Both the position numbers and the translations under genes were made by a program. A stretch of 60,301 bases of DNA from Xanthomonas sp. Leaf148 (lineage in GTDB: Bacteria; Pseudomonadota; Gammaproteobacteria; Xanthomonadales; Xanthomonadaceae), in contig NZ_LMOP01000001.1 of the NCBI RefSeq assembly GCF_001423585.1, forward strand, positions 931,116 to 991,416, read 5' to 3'. Positions 41,703 through 51,976 of this stretch are shown in pieces (position 1 is the stretch's first letter; every line of letters starts with the position of its first letter). The notes below the pieces were generated by a model. That model was not told where the DNA came from and did not search any database. It was given only the letters and a program-made list of their open reading frames with translations.

Positions 41703-43826
41703 ATGACCCCTCGCCGCCTCCCAGCCGCCATCGTTTCCATCCTGCTGTCTTCCTGTGCCGGTACCGCAATCGCCGCAGATGCCGTTGCCGACAAAACCAC
41801 CGATCTGGACACCGTCAACGTAATCGCCAAGCTCGAAGCGGCGCGCAACGCCTTGTCCCCGGATATCGGCAGCAGCCAGTACACCATCACCGCCAAAGAC
41901 ATCGACCGCCTCCCACTCGGCGCCTCCACACCGCTCAACCAGGTGCTGCTGCAGGCGCCGGGCGTGGTACAGGACTCGTACGGCGGCATTCACGTGCGCG
42001 GCGATCATGCCAACCTGCAGTACCGCATCAATGGCGTGATGCTGCCCGAATCCATCTCCGGCTTCGGCCAGAGCCTGGAGCCGCGCATCATCAAGAACCT
42101 CAAACTGCTCGATGGCGCCTTGCCCGCGCAGTTCGGCGACCGCACCGCCGCAGTTGTCGACATCACCACCAAAAACGGCGCCGAGCTGGGCAATGGCGGC
42201 AGCATCGGCATCACCGGCGGCTCCTACGACACCGTCAATCCAAACGCCTCGCTGTGGGGCAGCAGTGGGCGCTGGAGCTGGTTCGTGACCGGCGACTACG
42301 AACAGAACAGCCACGGCCTGGAAAACCCGGTCGACAGCCGCTCGCCGGAACACGACAAGACCCATCAGGGCAAAGGCTTTGCCGATCTGAGCTATCTGAT
42401 CGACGAAAATACCCGCCTCAGCCTGTTGGTCGGCTATGCCAACAATCGCTTTCAGATCCCCAATAATCCCGGCCAGACTCCGGCCTTCGATTACCTTGGC
42501 ACCACCGATTTCGATTCCTCGCGCCTGGACGAAAACCAGCGCGAAACCACCCGTTTTGGCACCTTGGCACTGCAGGGCACACTCGGCGGCACCAGCTATC
42601 AGCTGTCGGCTGGCCAGCGTTACAGCAGCGTCGCCTTCTCGCCCGATGTGGCCGGCGACCTGATCTTCAACGGCATCGCCTCGCAGGTGGACCGCAGCAA
42701 TCGCGCCAACACCGTGCAGGCGGATTTCTCCACGCCCTGGGGCAATGCGCACACGCTGCGCTATGGCCTGTACGGCAATTTTGAACATGCCATCGCCAGC
42801 AACAATTCTTTTGTCTTCCCGGCCGATGCCGACGGCAACCAGAGCAGCAACGTGCCGGTGTTCATTGCCGATGGCAGCCGCTTCCACGCCAGCACGTACG
42901 CGCTGTATCTGCAGGACGAATGGAAGATCGGCGACGACTGGACCGTCAACTATGGCGTGCGTGGCGACCGCTACAAAGCCTTCGGGGCAAGCGAGGGCCA
43001 GCTCAGCCCGCGCCTGGGCGTGGTCTGGACAGCAAGCGACAGCACCACCGTGCATGCGGGCTACGCGCGCTACTTCACGCCGCCTGCCAGCGAGCTGATC
43101 TCTACCAGCGATATCGCGCTGTACGACGGCACCACCAACCAGCAGTCCACCGGCGGCGGACCGACCACGCCGCTCAGCGAACGCAGCGATTACTACGACC
43201 TCGGCATCTCGCAAGTGGTGAGCGAGCACCTGACTTTGGGCCTGGACACTTACTACCGCAAAGCCGACCGGTTGCAGGACGAAGGCCAGTTCGGCGCCGC
43301 TTATGTCTATTCCACCTTCAACTACCGCAACGGCCGCATCCGTGGTGCCGAGTTCAGCGCTGACTACAGCAATGGCCCGGTCACCGCGTACTTCAATCTG
43401 GCCTACAGCAAAGCGATGGGCAAACAGGTCCTGACCAGCCTGTACAACTTCGACCCGGACGCATTGGCGTACGCGCAAAACAACTGGATCCATCTGGACC
43501 ACGACCAGAAGCTGACCTCCTCCGGCGGCATCACCTACGCCATCAGCGACAGCAGCCGGATCGGTGCGAATTACCTCTATGGCAGCGGCCTGCGTACCGA
43601 TACCGACACCGTGCCCAATGGCGGCGAACTGCCCTCGTACTTCCAGTTGAATCTCAGTGCAGGGCACGATTTCGCGCTTACCGCGCATCCGCTGCACGCG
43701 CAGCTGGCCGTCCTCAACGTGCTCGATCGCAGCTACCAGCTACGCGACGGCGGCGGCATCGGCGTGTTCGCCCCGCAATGGGCGCCGCGCCGTGGTGTTT
43801 ACCTGAGTCTGCAGCAGACATTCTGA
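41703..43826 (+). CDS. TonB-dependent receptor
   Basis: A 707-residue outer-membrane receptor. Signal peptide ends GTAIAAD; the plug domain (about residues 45-165) has DIDRLPLGASTPLNQVLLQAPGV in two parts and IHVRGDHANLQYRINGV; the barrel ends GVYLSLQQTF with a C-terminal Phe. The substrate is unknown and no transport genes adjoin. An ATG at 41658 would add 15 residues before the signal peptide and is less likely. A terminator follows. Confidence 0.9.
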   Translation: MTPRRLPAAIVSILLSSCAGTAIAADAVADKTTDLDTVNVIAKLEAARNALSPDIGSSQYTITAKDIDRLPLGASTPLNQVLLQAPGVVQDSYGGIHVRGDHANLQYRINGVMLPESISGFGQSLEPRIIKNLKLLDGALPAQFGDRTAAVVDITTKNGAELGNGGSIGITGGSYDTVNPNASLWGSSGRWSWFVTGDYEQNSHGLENPVDSRSPEHDKTHQGKGFADLSYLIDENTRLSLLVGYANNRFQIPNNPGQTPAFDYLGTTDFDSSRLDENQRETTRFGTLALQGTLGGTSYQLSAGQRYSSVAFSPDVAGDLIFNGIASQVDRSNRANTVQADFSTPWGNAHTLRYGLYGNFEHAIASNNSFVFPADADGNQSSNVPVFIADGSRFHASTYALYLQDEWKIGDDWTVNYGVRGDRYKAFGASEGQLSPRLGVVWTASDSTTVHAGYARYFTPPASELISTSDIALYDGTTNQQSTGGGPTTPLSERSDYYDLGISQVVSEHLTLGLDTYYRKADRLQDEGQFGAAYVYSTFNYRNGRIRGAEFSADYSNGPVTAYFNLAYSKAMGKQVLTSLYNFDPDALAYAQNNWIHLDHDQKLTSSGGITYAISDSSRIGANYLYGSGLRTDTDTVPNGGELPSYFQLNLSAGHDFALTAHPLHAQLAVLNVLDRSYQLRDGGGIGVFAPQWAPRRGVYLSLQQTF

Positions 43827-44282
43827 GCGCAACACGCGGCGCACCGGTAACTGCGCAACGCAGCAAAAGGACCTGGTCGATTCCGGGTCCTTCTGCTTTT
43901 TCAGGCACAACGAAAATCAGGGTATTGGATCTGAATGGTCAAACGCCTGTACCTGCCATGTCGCCGGCTCAAGCTCAGCGCTTCGGCGCGTCGTAACGTC
44001 CATATCAACGTAACGCCTTGCCCAGGCGCCGCCCAGCGCGTGCCGGTGCCATCGCTGACGCAATCGGCCGAGCTCACCAAAGCCCCGAGCTCAACCAAAC
44101 CAGCCGCATCACCTGTGCGCAACGCAACGCACAGGCTCGCGCGACGAGTAACGGCCGGCGAGCGGAGAGTGAGCGCGCAGCGCACTGCGCACAGAAGCGG
44201 ACTGCTTACAGAACGCGATTTCGCGCAGCGGTCCTACTGCCCAGGTCATCGGAGCAGTTCTCTCGCTGGCGACCAACGTCCG
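43827..44282. other. Intergenic region after the TonB receptor
   Basis: 456 bp between convergent genes. Apart from the terminator at its start and a short imperfect palindromic patch, nothing is recognisable. Confidence 0.5.
43860..43901 (+). terminator. Terminator of the TonB receptor
   Basis: GCAGCAAAAGGACC pairs with GGTCCTTCTGC across a 12-base loop and is followed by five T. Confidence 0.75.
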
Positions 44283-44801
44283 TCAGTGATGCACAGACGT
44301 CCGGCGTGCTTTGAAGCCTGCGTACAGCGCCCACAAGGCCAGCGACACGAACCAGACCATGCTCCACATCGGCATGCTCAGGCCCAGAAACCGCCAGTCG
44401 ATATTGCCGCAATCCCCGGTGCCGGTCAGCACGGTGCGGAACACTTCGAACGGCCCCATCGTCTCGCTCAGAAAGCTCAGCGGCGGGCCGCATGACGACA
44501 TCATGTCCTTGGGCCGGATCTGCACCCAGACGTGCCGTGCCGCGATACCCATACCCACACCGGCGGCGATGAAACTGAGCACGCCATATACCTTGCGCCC
44601 ACCAGCAGCACGCGGCCCATGCAGCGCACCCAGCAAGAAAAACACAGCCAACGCCGCAAACGCGATCCGCTGAAAAATACACAGCGGGCAAGGCTCGAGC
44701 CCCAGGTGTAATTGCACATAGATCGCGTAGGCCAGCAGTCCTGCGCAAGCAACAAACCCCAACAGAAACTGTGCCCGGAAACCCCAACGGAATGGATTCA
44801 T
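44283..44801 (-). CDS. dsbB: Disulfide bond formation protein B
   Basis: A 172-residue inner-membrane protein with four spans that reoxidises DsbA and passes electrons to quinone. The first periplasmic pair is Cys38-Cys41 in EPCPLC; the second pair is in SSCGPPLSF and GTGDCG, as in E. coli DsbB. ATG at 44801 is chosen because the first span begins immediately after it. Confidence 0.94.
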   Translation of the reverse strand: MNPFRWGFRAQFLLGFVACAGLLAYAIYVQLHLGLEPCPLCIFQRIAFAALAVFFLLGALHGPRAAGGRKVYGVLSFIAAGVGMGIAARHVWVQIRPKDMMSSCGPPLSFLSETMGPFEVFRTVLTGTGDCGNIDWRFLGLSMPMWSMVWFVSLALWALYAGFKARRTSVHH

Positions 44802-45469
44802 CGTGACCGCTTGCCTAGGACCAAGGCGTCGATTATCAGCCATGACCGCCGCCATGACCACGGATGCATGCGTCTGACGGAGCGCCTGCTGCGAAGCGCT
44901 GCAACACCTCTGTGGTGCTGTCGGCCTTATCTCTTGGGTGCAGAGCACTCAGGCGAACCCAAAGATGGTGGAGCCATCCAGATCACTCCGCGGGGATGAT
45001 GATTGGGGTCAGGCATGAACAGGTGACGCACATTGACCACATCACCGCTAACTGCCTGACACGGACACAGATGAAGGCGTTACACGGGGAATCCGCCCCC
45101 CATCTCTGCGCTCTCCACTAGGTCCTTGGGAGCCCAACGGATGCCGGAAACAAGCCGTCGACCCACGCCCCGCCCGAGACGTCGGTGGCTCTCACTTGAT
45201 CTGCGGCGCGCCGCTCCAGCGCCCCAATACGGCCTCGCCTATCCCCACACACCCCGACTCCCCCGGGTTCCAAACTCGCATTTCTGCCTCCAAACCCAGG
45301 CGACACGAACTGGCGGATTCTTCAACCCATGCAGGCAGTACCGCAGCGCCACGTAATCACGCCAAACCAGCCGCGCACCCCAAGCCGCGTCGATCGATAA
45401 TCCAAACGTCCCAATAAAAAAGCCCGGCGTGAGCCGGGCTTTTTCGAGAATCTGTGTGAAGCGATCCGA
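44802..45469. other. Intergenic region dsbB / rplQ
   Basis: 668 bp. It holds the rplQ terminator at its end. No open frame has credible coding features on either strand. It must contain the dsbB promoter. Confidence 0.55.
45416..45444 (-). terminator. Terminator of the alpha operon
   Basis: AGCCCGGC, loop GTGA, GCCGGGCT; on the minus strand the stem is followed by five T, 26 bp after the rplQ stop. Confidence 0.9.
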
Positions 45470-45853
45470 TTACTCGGCCACTTCTTCTGCCACGACCGGA
45501 CGGTCGACCAGCTCGACATAGGCCATCGGCGCATTGTCACCGGCACGGAAGCCGGCCTTCAGGATGCGCAGGTAGCCGCCGGGACGGGTCGCGTAACGCG
45601 GGCCCAGTTCGACGAACAGCTTGCCCACGGCTTCCTTGTCGCGCAGGCGAGCAAACGCCAGACGACGATTGGCCACGCCATCGACCTTGCCGATGGTGAT
45701 CAGCGGCTCGGCGACGCGACGCAGTTCCTTGGCCTTCGGCAAGGTGGTCTTGATCAGCTCGTGCTTGAACAGCGAAGCCGCCATGTTGCGGAACATGGCT
45801 TCGCGGTGCGCGCTGGTGCGGTTGAACTTACGACCGGATTTCTGGTGACGCAT
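45470..45853 (-). CDS. rplQ: 50S ribosomal protein L17
   Basis: 127 residues beginning [20 protein letters not shown], the invariant L17 N-terminus, with normal length plus a short acidic tail. It is the last gene of the alpha operon. It is separated from rpoA by 180 bp that contain a terminator-like hairpin, so its output may be tuned apart from rpoA. TAGGAA is its ribosome binding site. Confidence 0.97.
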
Positions 45854-45990
45854 GAGTGTGATTTCCTAAGGAATGTTGAGACTACTGAGAGACGTTGTCG
45901 CCATCCTGGCGCTGTTGAATGGACTGCGGTTGGTCCGAACCGGCCGTCCTTCGACCGGGTGTCATCGCGGGCTTTGGCCCGTCGATGTGG

Positions 45991-46023
45991 AAAAACAAAC
46001 ATGGGCGCCCGAAGACGCCCATG
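45991..46023 (-). terminator. Terminator-like hairpin between rpoA and rplQ
   Basis: CATGGGCG and CGCCCATG flank eight bases; on the minus strand TTTGTTTTT follows. It lies 11 bp after the rpoA stop, inside the operon. Confidence 0.6.
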
Positions 46024-46033
46024 CCTTGAAACA

Positions 46034-47032
46034 TTAACCAAGCATGCCGTGCTGGGCGACACCGGCCGGCGGCCAGTTTTCCAGCTTCATGCCCAATGCA
46101 AGGCCGCGCTGTGCCAGCACTTCCTTGATTTCGGTCAGCGACTTCTTGCCCAGATTCGGCGTCTTGAGCAGCTCCACTTCGGTCTTCTGGATCAGATCGC
46201 CGATGTAGTAGATGCTCTCGGCCTTGAGGCAGTTGGCCGAACGCACGGTCAGCTCGAGGTCGTCGATCGGGCGCAACAGCACCGGATCCACGCCGCTGGC
46301 AGCCGGCTTGGCCGCACCGCGATCGCGGTGGGTGAAGTCACCGAACACCGACAGCTGATCGCTGAGGATGTCGGCGGCGGTGCGCACGGCTTCCTCGGCA
46401 TCGATCGTGCCGTTGGTTTCGATATCGATGACCAGCTTGTCGAGGTCGGTGCGCTGTTCGACACGTGCAGCTTCCACGGCGTAGGCAACGCGACGTACCG
46501 GCGAGAACGACGCATCCAGCATCAGACGACCGATGGTACGGGTCTCTTCGTCCGGACGACGACGTGCAGCAGCCGGCTGATAGCCGAACCCACGCTCGAT
46601 CTTCAAACGCATGTTCAGTGCGGTGTCTTTGGTCAGGTGGCAGATCACGTGGTCACCGTTGATGATCTCAACGTTGTGATCGGTCCTGATGTCGGCCGCA
46701 GTGACCGTACCCGGACCCTGCTTGGACAGCGAAAGCGTGGCGCTGTCACCACTGTGCATACGAATCGCCACGTCTTTCAGGTTCAGCAGGACGTCAAGCA
46801 CGTCTTCCTGCAAACCCTCGACCGTGGTGTACTCGTGCAGCACGCCGTCGATTTCGACCTCGGTAATCGCAAAACCGGGGATCGACGACAACAGCACACG
46901 ACGCAGGGCATTGCCCAGCGTGTGCCCGTAACCGCGCTCCAAGGGCTCGATCACGACCTTGGCACGGTTGTCGGTAAGACGTTCGATCTGCGGACCACGA
47001 GGGCGCAGAACCTGGTTGGCGGTAACCGTCAT
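46034..47032 (-). CDS. rpoA: RNA polymerase alpha subunit
   Basis: 332 residues. The N-terminal dimerisation domain (about 1-235) includes [19 protein letters not shown], contacting beta and beta'; a linker leads to the C-terminal DNA- and activator-binding domain ([18 protein letters not shown] through [20 protein letters not shown] helix, here [14 protein letters not shown]). It assembles core polymerase. It follows rpsD with a 53-bp gap bearing a small hairpin. Confidence 0.98.
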   Translation of the reverse strand: MTVTANQVLRPRGPQIERLTDNRAKVVIEPLERGYGHTLGNALRRVLLSSIPGFAITEVEIDGVLHEYTTVEGLQEDVLDVLLNLKDVAIRMHSGDSATLSLSKQGPGTVTAADIRTDHNVEIINGDHVICHLTKDTALNMRLKIERGFGYQPAAARRRPDEETRTIGRLMLDASFSPVRRVAYAVEAARVEQRTDLDKLVIDIETNGTIDAEEAVRTAADILSDQLSVFGDFTHRDRGAAKPAASGVDPVLLRPIDDLELTVRSANCLKAESIYYIGDLIQKTEVELLKTPNLGKKSLTEIKEVLAQRGLALGMKLENWPPAGVAQHGMLG

Positions 47033-47052
47033 GTTGCGGGGTCTCCTGCGAA

Positions 47053-47071
47053 CCTCCGGCAGTGCCGGAGG
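47053..47071 (-). promoter_or_regulatory. Hairpin between rpsD and rpoA
   Basis: CCTCCGGC and GCCGGAGG flank three bases, 21 bp upstream of the rpoA start. No T-run follows, so RNA stability or translation control is more likely than termination. Confidence 0.45.
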
Positions 47072-47085
47072 CTCTCCAATGTGAA

Positions 47086-47712
47086 TTACTTCGAATACAA
47101 CTCGACGATCAGCGCTTCGTTGATATCCGAAGGCAGGTCAGCGCGATCCGGCACGGCCTTGAACACGCCGCTGAACTTCTTCGAATCGACTTCGACCCAC
47201 GACGGCGTCATGTCGTGCTGCTCAGCCACGGTCAGGGCTTCCTGCACGCGGAGCTGCTTCTGTGCCTTTTCCGACAGCGTGATCGCATCGCCAGCCTTGA
47301 TCTGGTACGAAGCCAGATTCACCGACTTGCCATTGACCAGCACGCCACGGTGCGACACCAGCTGGCGCGCGGCCGGACGGGTGACGGCAAAGCCCATGCG
47401 GTAGCAGACGTTGTCCAGACGGGTTTCCAACAACTGCAGCAGGTTCTCGCCGGTGTTGCCCTTCTTGGTCGAGGCCTTCTTGTAGTAGTTGCGGAACTGA
47501 CGTTCCAGCAGACCGTAAATACGCTTGACCTTCTGCTTTTCACGCAGCTGGGTAGCGTAGTCGGAGAGCTTGCCCTTGCGAGCCGCGCCGTGTTGGCCGG
47601 GCTTCTGCTCAAGCTTGCACTTGGAGTCCAGCGCACGCGCCGGGCTCTTGAGGAAAAGGTCGGCGCCTTCACGGCGCGCGAGCTTACAGGTAGGACCGAT
47701 ATAACGAGCCAT
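47086..47712 (-). CDS. rpsD: 30S ribosomal protein S4
   Basis: 208 residues beginning [16 protein letters not shown], with the S4 RNA-binding domain in the middle ([20 protein letters not shown]). It nucleates 30S assembly on 16S rRNA and in E. coli represses the alpha operon by binding its leader. It lies 15 bp after rpsK. Cysteines at positions 9 and 32 do not form a complete zinc site. Confidence 0.97.
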   Translation of the reverse strand: MARYIGPTCKLARREGADLFLKSPARALDSKCKLEQKPGQHGAARKGKLSDYATQLREKQKVKRIYGLLERQFRNYYKKASTKKGNTGENLLQLLETRLDNVCYRMGFAVTRPAARQLVSHRGVLVNGKSVNLASYQIKAGDAITLSEKAQKQLRVQEALTVAEQHDMTPSWVEVDSKKFSGVFKAVPDRADLPSDINEALIVELYSK

Positions 47713-47727
47713 TTCTTATCGCTCCCT

Positions 47728-48120
47728 TTAGACGCGACGCTTCTTCGGCGGACGGCACCCGTTATGCGGGATTGGCGTCACGTCGATGATGTTGGTGATC
47801 TTGTAGCCCACGTTGTTCAACGAACGCACGGCCGACTCACGGCCCGGACCCGGACCCTTGATACGTACTTCCAGCGACTTCACGCCGTAGTCGAGCGCAG
47901 CGCGGCCAGCCTTTTCGGCGGCAACCTGAGCGGCGAACGGGGTCGACTTACGCGAACCACGGAACCCGGCGCCGCCGGACGTAGCCCACGACAAGGCGTT
48001 GCCCTGGCGATCGGTGATGGTGACGATGGTGTTGTTGAACGAAGCGTGGACGTGAGCGACGCCGTCAGTGATGACGCGCTTGATCTTCTTCTTCGTTTTC
48101 TTTTCTGCTGGCTTTGCCAT
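47728..48120 (-). CDS. rpsK: 30S ribosomal protein S11
   Basis: 130 residues with the S11 core [20 protein letters not shown] and the basic C-terminus [12 protein letters not shown]. It sits on the 30S platform near the E site. It is 10 bp downstream of rpsM. A short Lys/Glu-rich head ([14 protein letters not shown]) precedes the conserved part. Confidence 0.97.
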   Translation of the reverse strand: MAKPAEKKTKKKIKRVITDGVAHVHASFNNTIVTITDRQGNALSWATSGGAGFRGSRKSTPFAAQVAAEKAGRAALDYGVKSLEVRIKGPGPGRESAVRSLNNVGYKITNIIDVTPIPHNGCRPPKKRRV

Positions 48121-48130
48121 GATCTATCCC

Positions 48131-48487
48131 TTACTTCCTGATCGCCTTGCGCGGACCCTTACGGGTGCGGGCGTTGGTACGGGTGCGCTGACCACGCAGC
48201 GGGAGACCACGGCGATGACGCAGACCGCGATAGCAGCCCAGGTCCATCAGTCGCTTGATCGCGATACCGATTTCGCGGCGCAGGTCGCCTTCGACGACAT
48301 ACTTGCCGACTTCGGCGCGCAGGCGCTCGATTTCGGGTTCGGACAGATCACGAATCTTCGTGGTAGAGGTAACGCCTGCGGATTCGCAGAGCTTCTTCGA
48401 ACGGGTACGGCCGATGCCGTAGATGCTTTGCAACCCGACCCAGACGTGCTTCTGGGCTGGCAGGTTGACGCCTGCAATACGCGCCAT
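48131..48487 (-). CDS. rpsM: 30S ribosomal protein S13
   Basis: 118 residues beginning [20 protein letters not shown] and ending in the basic [20 protein letters not shown], typical of S13 in the 30S head contacting the P-site tRNA. It is the first gene of the alpha operon (rpsM-rpsK-rpsD-rpoA-rplQ), preceded by a promoter at 48567-48595 rather than by rpmJ. Confidence 0.97.
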   Translation of the reverse strand: MARIAGVNLPAQKHVWVGLQSIYGIGRTRSKKLCESAGVTSTTKIRDLSEPEIERLRAEVGKYVVEGDLRREIGIAIKRLMDLGCYRGLRHRRGLPLRGQRTRTNARTRKGPRKAIRK

Positions 48488-48820
48488 GACGCGATTCTCC
48501 AACTGAGTGATGGCCCGACAGCGCCCAGGCGCCATCCGGCAGGATGGATCAAAAAGTGAACTCGGAATTATAGCAAGGCCTCGGATTGCTTTGAAGCCCG
48601 TGGAACCAGAAGTTCCATGGACCCGGCGTGGGGAGTGTGCCCTCGCTCCGGCGCCGGACGGTGTTGATCCAGAAAACTTCTCCGAATCGCCTGTGCTACT
48701 CCCGCACAGGACCACCCCGTCACACCCGCGCGCGAGACGTCGCGCGAGCCGCCCTTCTGATCGGAAGATCGTGGCCCGGGAACCAGGCCGTCTTCACGTA
48801 ATGAAGATCTAGTGTACCAC
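48488..48820. other. Gap between secY and rpsM
   Basis: 333 bp separating the spc and alpha operons. It contains the alpha-operon promoter and a partial copy of the secY 3' end. The rpmJ gene usual here (38 or 41 codons with a CxxC zinc site) is not present in any frame. Confidence 0.8.
48567..48595 (-). promoter_or_regulatory. Promoter of the alpha operon
   Basis: On the minus strand TTCAAA (48590-48595) and TATAAT (48567-48572) are separated by 17 bp. The -10 is perfect and the -35 matches four of six positions. The rpsM start lies 79 bp downstream. Confidence 0.7.
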
Positions 48821-48858
48821 TTAACCGCGAGCGAGACCGCCGCGCGAGCCGCCCTTCA
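48738..48858 (-). repeat. Duplicated secY 3' tail segment
   Basis: GAAGGGCGGCTCGCGCG, encoding KGGSR near the end of SecY, occurs at about 48841-48857 and again at about 48740-48756 downstream of the stop, on the minus strand. The following bases are also similar but diverged. Confidence 0.6.
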
Positions 48859-50188
48859 GGTTGGCCTTCTTCAGCAAGCTCTCATACTGATGCGACATCA
48901 GGTGCGCCTGGATCTGTGCAATGAAATCCATCACCACCACCACCGCAATCAACAGCGAGGTGCCGCCGAAGTGAAACGACGTGCCGAGCTGCGTGCGCAT
49001 GATTTCCGGCAGCAAGCAGACGATCACCAGGTACAACGAACCCGCCGCTGTCAGCCGCGTCAGCACGCCATCGACATAATCGGCCGTGGCCTTGCCCGGA
49101 CGGATACCCGGAATCAACGCGCCAGACTTCTTGAGGTTGTCGGCGGTTTCCTGCGAGTTGAATACCAGCGCCGTGTAGAAGAACGCGAAGCCGATGATCA
49201 GTGCCGCGAACACCAACATGTGAACCGGCTCACCCGGCCCAAGCGCATTTGCGATCTTCTGCAGCCACGAACCTACACCACTACCCGATGCAGCCTGACC
49301 GGACCACATCGACAACGTGGCCGGAAATGCCAGGATACTCGACGCGAAGATCGGCGGAATCACGCCTGCCATATTGAGCTTCAACGGCAGGAATGAGGTC
49401 TGATTCATATACGCATTGCGACCGCCCTGACGCCGCGCGTAGTTGACTGTAATGCGCCGTTGCCCGCGTTCGACGAACACAACAAACAGCGTAAACGCCA
49501 GGATGGTGATGACGATCAGCAACAGCGAGATGAAGCTCAGGTTGCCTTCGCGGAATGCTTCGACGGTTTGAATCGCTCCCGACGGCAGACCAGCAACGAT
49601 GCCGGCAAAGATGATCAGCGACACGCCGTTACCGATACCGCGCTCGGTAACCTGCTCGCCAACCCACATCAAAAAGATAGTGCCGGCGGTCAACGCAATC
49701 ACTGCGGTCAACACGAAGCCCATACCTGGCGCGTAGACAACCGGAGCGCCGCCTGGCGCCGTCTGATTCTGCAACGCGAGCGCGATACTGCCGCCCTGCA
49801 CTACCGCCAGAAGCACCGCGCCGATACGCGAATATTGGGTGATCTTGCGTCGACCCGACTCGCCTTCCTTCTGCATCGCCTTGAGGGCGGGAAAGATGTG
49901 CGTAGCCAACTGAATCACGATCGATGCCGAAATGTACGGCATGACGTTCAATGCAAAAATGCTGAAACGGTGCAGGGCGCCGCCCGAGAACATGTTGAAC
50001 ATGTCCACGATGCCGCCACCCTGCGCCTGCATCAACGAAAGCATGGCATCGGGATTCACGCCCGGCACCGGCACATAGCAGCCGATGCGATAGACGATCA
50101 ATGCCCCGAGGACGAACAGTAGCCGCTGACGAAGTTCCGTGAACTTGCCGAGCCCGCCACCGAGGTTACCAATGCCAGCCTGCGCCAT
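48821..50188 (-). CDS. secY: Preprotein translocase subunit SecY
   Basis: 455 residues with ten membrane spans forming the protein-conducting channel with SecE and SecG. Landmarks are [18 protein letters not shown] at span 1, [20 protein letters not shown] near span 4/5, and [17 protein letters not shown] at the C-terminus. It is the last gene of the spc operon, 7 bp after rplO. Complete. Confidence 0.98.
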   Translation of the reverse strand: MAQAGIGNLGGGLGKFTELRQRLLFVLGALIVYRIGCYVPVPGVNPDAMLSLMQAQGGGIVDMFNMFSGGALHRFSIFALNVMPYISASIVIQLATHIFPALKAMQKEGESGRRKITQYSRIGAVLLAVVQGGSIALALQNQTAPGGAPVVYAPGMGFVLTAVIALTAGTIFLMWVGEQVTERGIGNGVSLIIFAGIVAGLPSGAIQTVEAFREGNLSFISLLLIVITILAFTLFVVFVERGQRRITVNYARRQGGRNAYMNQTSFLPLKLNMAGVIPPIFASSILAFPATLSMWSGQAASGSGVGSWLQKIANALGPGEPVHMLVFAALIIGFAFFYTALVFNSQETADNLKKSGALIPGIRPGKATADYVDGVLTRLTAAGSLYLVIVCLLPEIMRTQLGTSFHFGGTSLLIAVVVVMDFIAQIQAHLMSHQYESLLKKANLKGGSRGGLARG

Positions 50189-50195
50189 CTGCCGA

Positions 50196-50639
50196 TTACT
50201 CCTCTACGCTGCCGCCGGCAGCTTCGATTGCTGCCTTGGCGCCTGCGGTAGCCGCAACGCCCTTCAGCACGAACTTCTTGCTCAGCTCGCCCTTCAGCAC
50301 GATCTTCGCCTTCTTGGCGCGGCTCGGGACCAGATTGGCCGCACGCAGCGCTGCAAAGTCGATTTCACCTGCTTCCAGCTTATCCAGCTGGTAGGACAGC
50401 ACTTCTGCGCTGTCGCGCGCCATCTTGGAGCGGAAACCGATCTTCGGCAGACGACGCTGCATCGGAGTCTGGCCGCCTTCGAAGCCAGCCTTGATCTTGC
50501 CGCCGCCCTTACGCGCGAACGAGCCCTTATGGCCACGGCCACAGGTCTTGCCAAGGCCAGAACCGATACCGCGACCGACACGCGTACGCTCGGTACGGGC
50601 ACCATCGGCGGGCTTGAGGTCATTGAGATGCATAGTCAT
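50196..50639 (-). CDS. rplO: 50S ribosomal protein L15
   Basis: 147 residues; the glycine-rich head [20 protein letters not shown] is the L15 signature. It is a late-assembly 50S protein. The ATG at 50639 gives [13 protein letters not shown] 50633 is two codons later and equally possible. It starts 4 bp after the rpmD stop. Confidence 0.96.
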   Translation of the reverse strand: MTMHLNDLKPADGARTERTRVGRGIGSGLGKTCGRGHKGSFARKGGGKIKAGFEGGQTPMQRRLPKIGFRSKMARDSAEVLSYQLDKLEAGEIDFAALRAANLVPSRAKKAKIVLKGELSKKFVLKGVAATAGAKAAIEAAGGSVEE

Positions 50640-50643
50640 TGGA

Positions 50644-50835
50644 TTAGTCCTCAACCTTGACGAGGTAGTGAACCGTGTTGATCAGGCCACGCACCTGCGG
50701 GCTGTCCTTGAGTTCACGCACATCGTTGATCTTATTCAGGCCCAACGCATGCACCGACAAGCGGTGACGCGACTGGGTACCACGCAGGCCGCGCACCAGG
50801 CGCACCTTCACAGTCTTGCCAGTGTCCTTAGCCAT
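50644..50835 (-). CDS. rpmD: 50S ribosomal protein L30
   Basis: 63 residues with the L30 pattern [20 protein letters not shown] and LGLNKINDV. Its ATG overlaps the rpsE stop by eight bases (ATGGCTAA), indicating coupling. Start assigned at MAKDTGK, normal length for the family. Confidence 0.95.
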   Translation of the reverse strand: MAKDTGKTVKVRLVRGLRGTQSRHRLSVHALGLNKINDVRELKDSPQVRGLINTVHYLVKVED

Positions 50836-51370
50836 GGTTGAGCTCCTCCACCTTCTTGCCGCGCTTGGCCGCAACACGCGTCGGCGACTGCACTTCCGAC
50901 AGACCCTTCAGAGTTGCACGGACCAGGTTGATCGGATTACGCGAACCAACTGCCTTGGCCAGCACGTTCTTCACGCCAACCGCTTCCAGCACAGCGCGCA
51001 TGGCGCCACCAGCAATGACGCCAGTACCTTCCGAGGCGGGCTGCATGTAAACACGCGCTGCGCCATGGCCGGACTTGACGGCGTGCCACAAGGTGCCGTT
51101 ATTCAGATCGACGCTGGCCAGGTTCTTGCGCGCCTGCTCCATCGACTTCTGGATGGCGACCGGCACTTCGCGCGCCTTGCCATAACCGAAACCAACCTTG
51201 CCCAGGCCATCGCCGACCACGGTCAGCGCGGTAAAGGTGAACTGACGACCGCCCTTGACCGTCTTGCTGACGCGGTTAACCGCGACCAGCTTTTCGATCA
51301 TGCCATCGTCGACTTTCTCTTCGCGGTTACGGTCGCGATCACGACCCCGCGGTGCACGTTCTTCTGCCAT
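50828..51370 (-). CDS. rpsE: 30S ribosomal protein S5
   Basis: 180 residues. The S5 N-terminal RNA-binding domain follows a short Arg/Asp-rich leader ([20 protein letters not shown]), then [18 protein letters not shown] and the C-terminal part with [16 protein letters not shown]5 works in decoding accuracy. It is separated from rplR by 158 bp containing several small stem-loops. Confidence 0.97.
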   Translation of the reverse strand: MAEERAPRGRDRDRNREEKVDDGMIEKLVAVNRVSKTVKGGRQFTFTALTVVGDGLGKVGFGYGKAREVPVAIQKSMEQARKNLASVDLNNGTLWHAVKSGHGAARVYMQPASEGTGVIAGGAMRAVLEAVGVKNVLAKAVGSRNPINLVRATLKGLSEVQSPTRVAAKRGKKVEELNHG

Positions 51371-51528
51371 CTTGATTCCTTGATTGATTGAGTATGTACG
51401 GCTCTAGGCCGCTTATGGTTGTGGAATGAAGCGGTGTTCCCGTAGCCGCTACAAAAGAACGGGACGGTCCGGCATCTCCCTGCCGGCGGAAACGCGGATG
51501 CAGCCGATGGCCACATCCGCAGCAGTGC

Positions 51529-51888
51529 TTAGAACTGCAGGCCGCCTTCGCGAGCTGCATCGGCCAGCGCCTTGATGCGGCCGTGGTAGCGGTAGCCCGA
51601 GCGATCGAATGCGACCTTCTCGATACCGGCAGCCTTGGCGCGCTCGGCGATCAACCTGCCAACCTTGACGGCTGCATCGCTGTTCTTGCCGTTCTTCAGA
51701 CCATCCTTGACGTCGGCCTGCAGGGTATTCGCCGCAGCGATCACCTTGGAACCATCGGCAGTGAAGACCTGGGCATACAGGTGCTGACCGGTGCGCAGCA
51801 CCGACAGACGGGCGACACCCAGTTCGCGGATATGCGAGCGGGTGGATTTGGCGCGACGCAGACGGGCGATGTTCTTGTTGATGCTCAT
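51529..51888 (-). CDS. rplR: 50S ribosomal protein L18
   Basis: 119 residues beginning [20 protein letters not shown], ending [20 protein letters not shown], standard for L18, which binds 5S rRNA. An upstream in-frame ATG at 52014 would include a frame with no similarity. The 88-bp gap before it carries a terminator-like hairpin. Confidence 0.97.
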   Translation of the reverse strand: MSINKNIARLRRAKSTRSHIRELGVARLSVLRTGQHLYAQVFTADGSKVIAAANTLQADVKDGLKNGKNSDAAVKVGRLIAERAKAAGIEKVAFDRSGYRYHGRIKALADAAREGGLQF

Positions 51889-51931
51889 AATATTTATCCT
51901 ACGGAAGCTGAAGGGAAAGCGCGTTCCTGTT

Positions 51932-51957
51932 AAAAGTCCGCACATGGATGTGCGGGC
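51932..51957 (-). terminator. Terminator-like hairpin between rplF and rplR
   Basis: A perfect stem apart from one G-U (GCCCGCACAT, two bases, ATGTGCGGAC) on the minus strand is followed by TTTTA, 20 bp after the rplF stop. Confidence 0.6.
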
Positions 51958-51976
51958 TCTTGCGAGGGACTCGCCA

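Noticed and set aside
41661..43697. 678-codon frame antisense to the TonB receptor
   Set aside because: Shadow of the receptor; repetitive composition typical of reverse-strand frames in G/C-rich genes.
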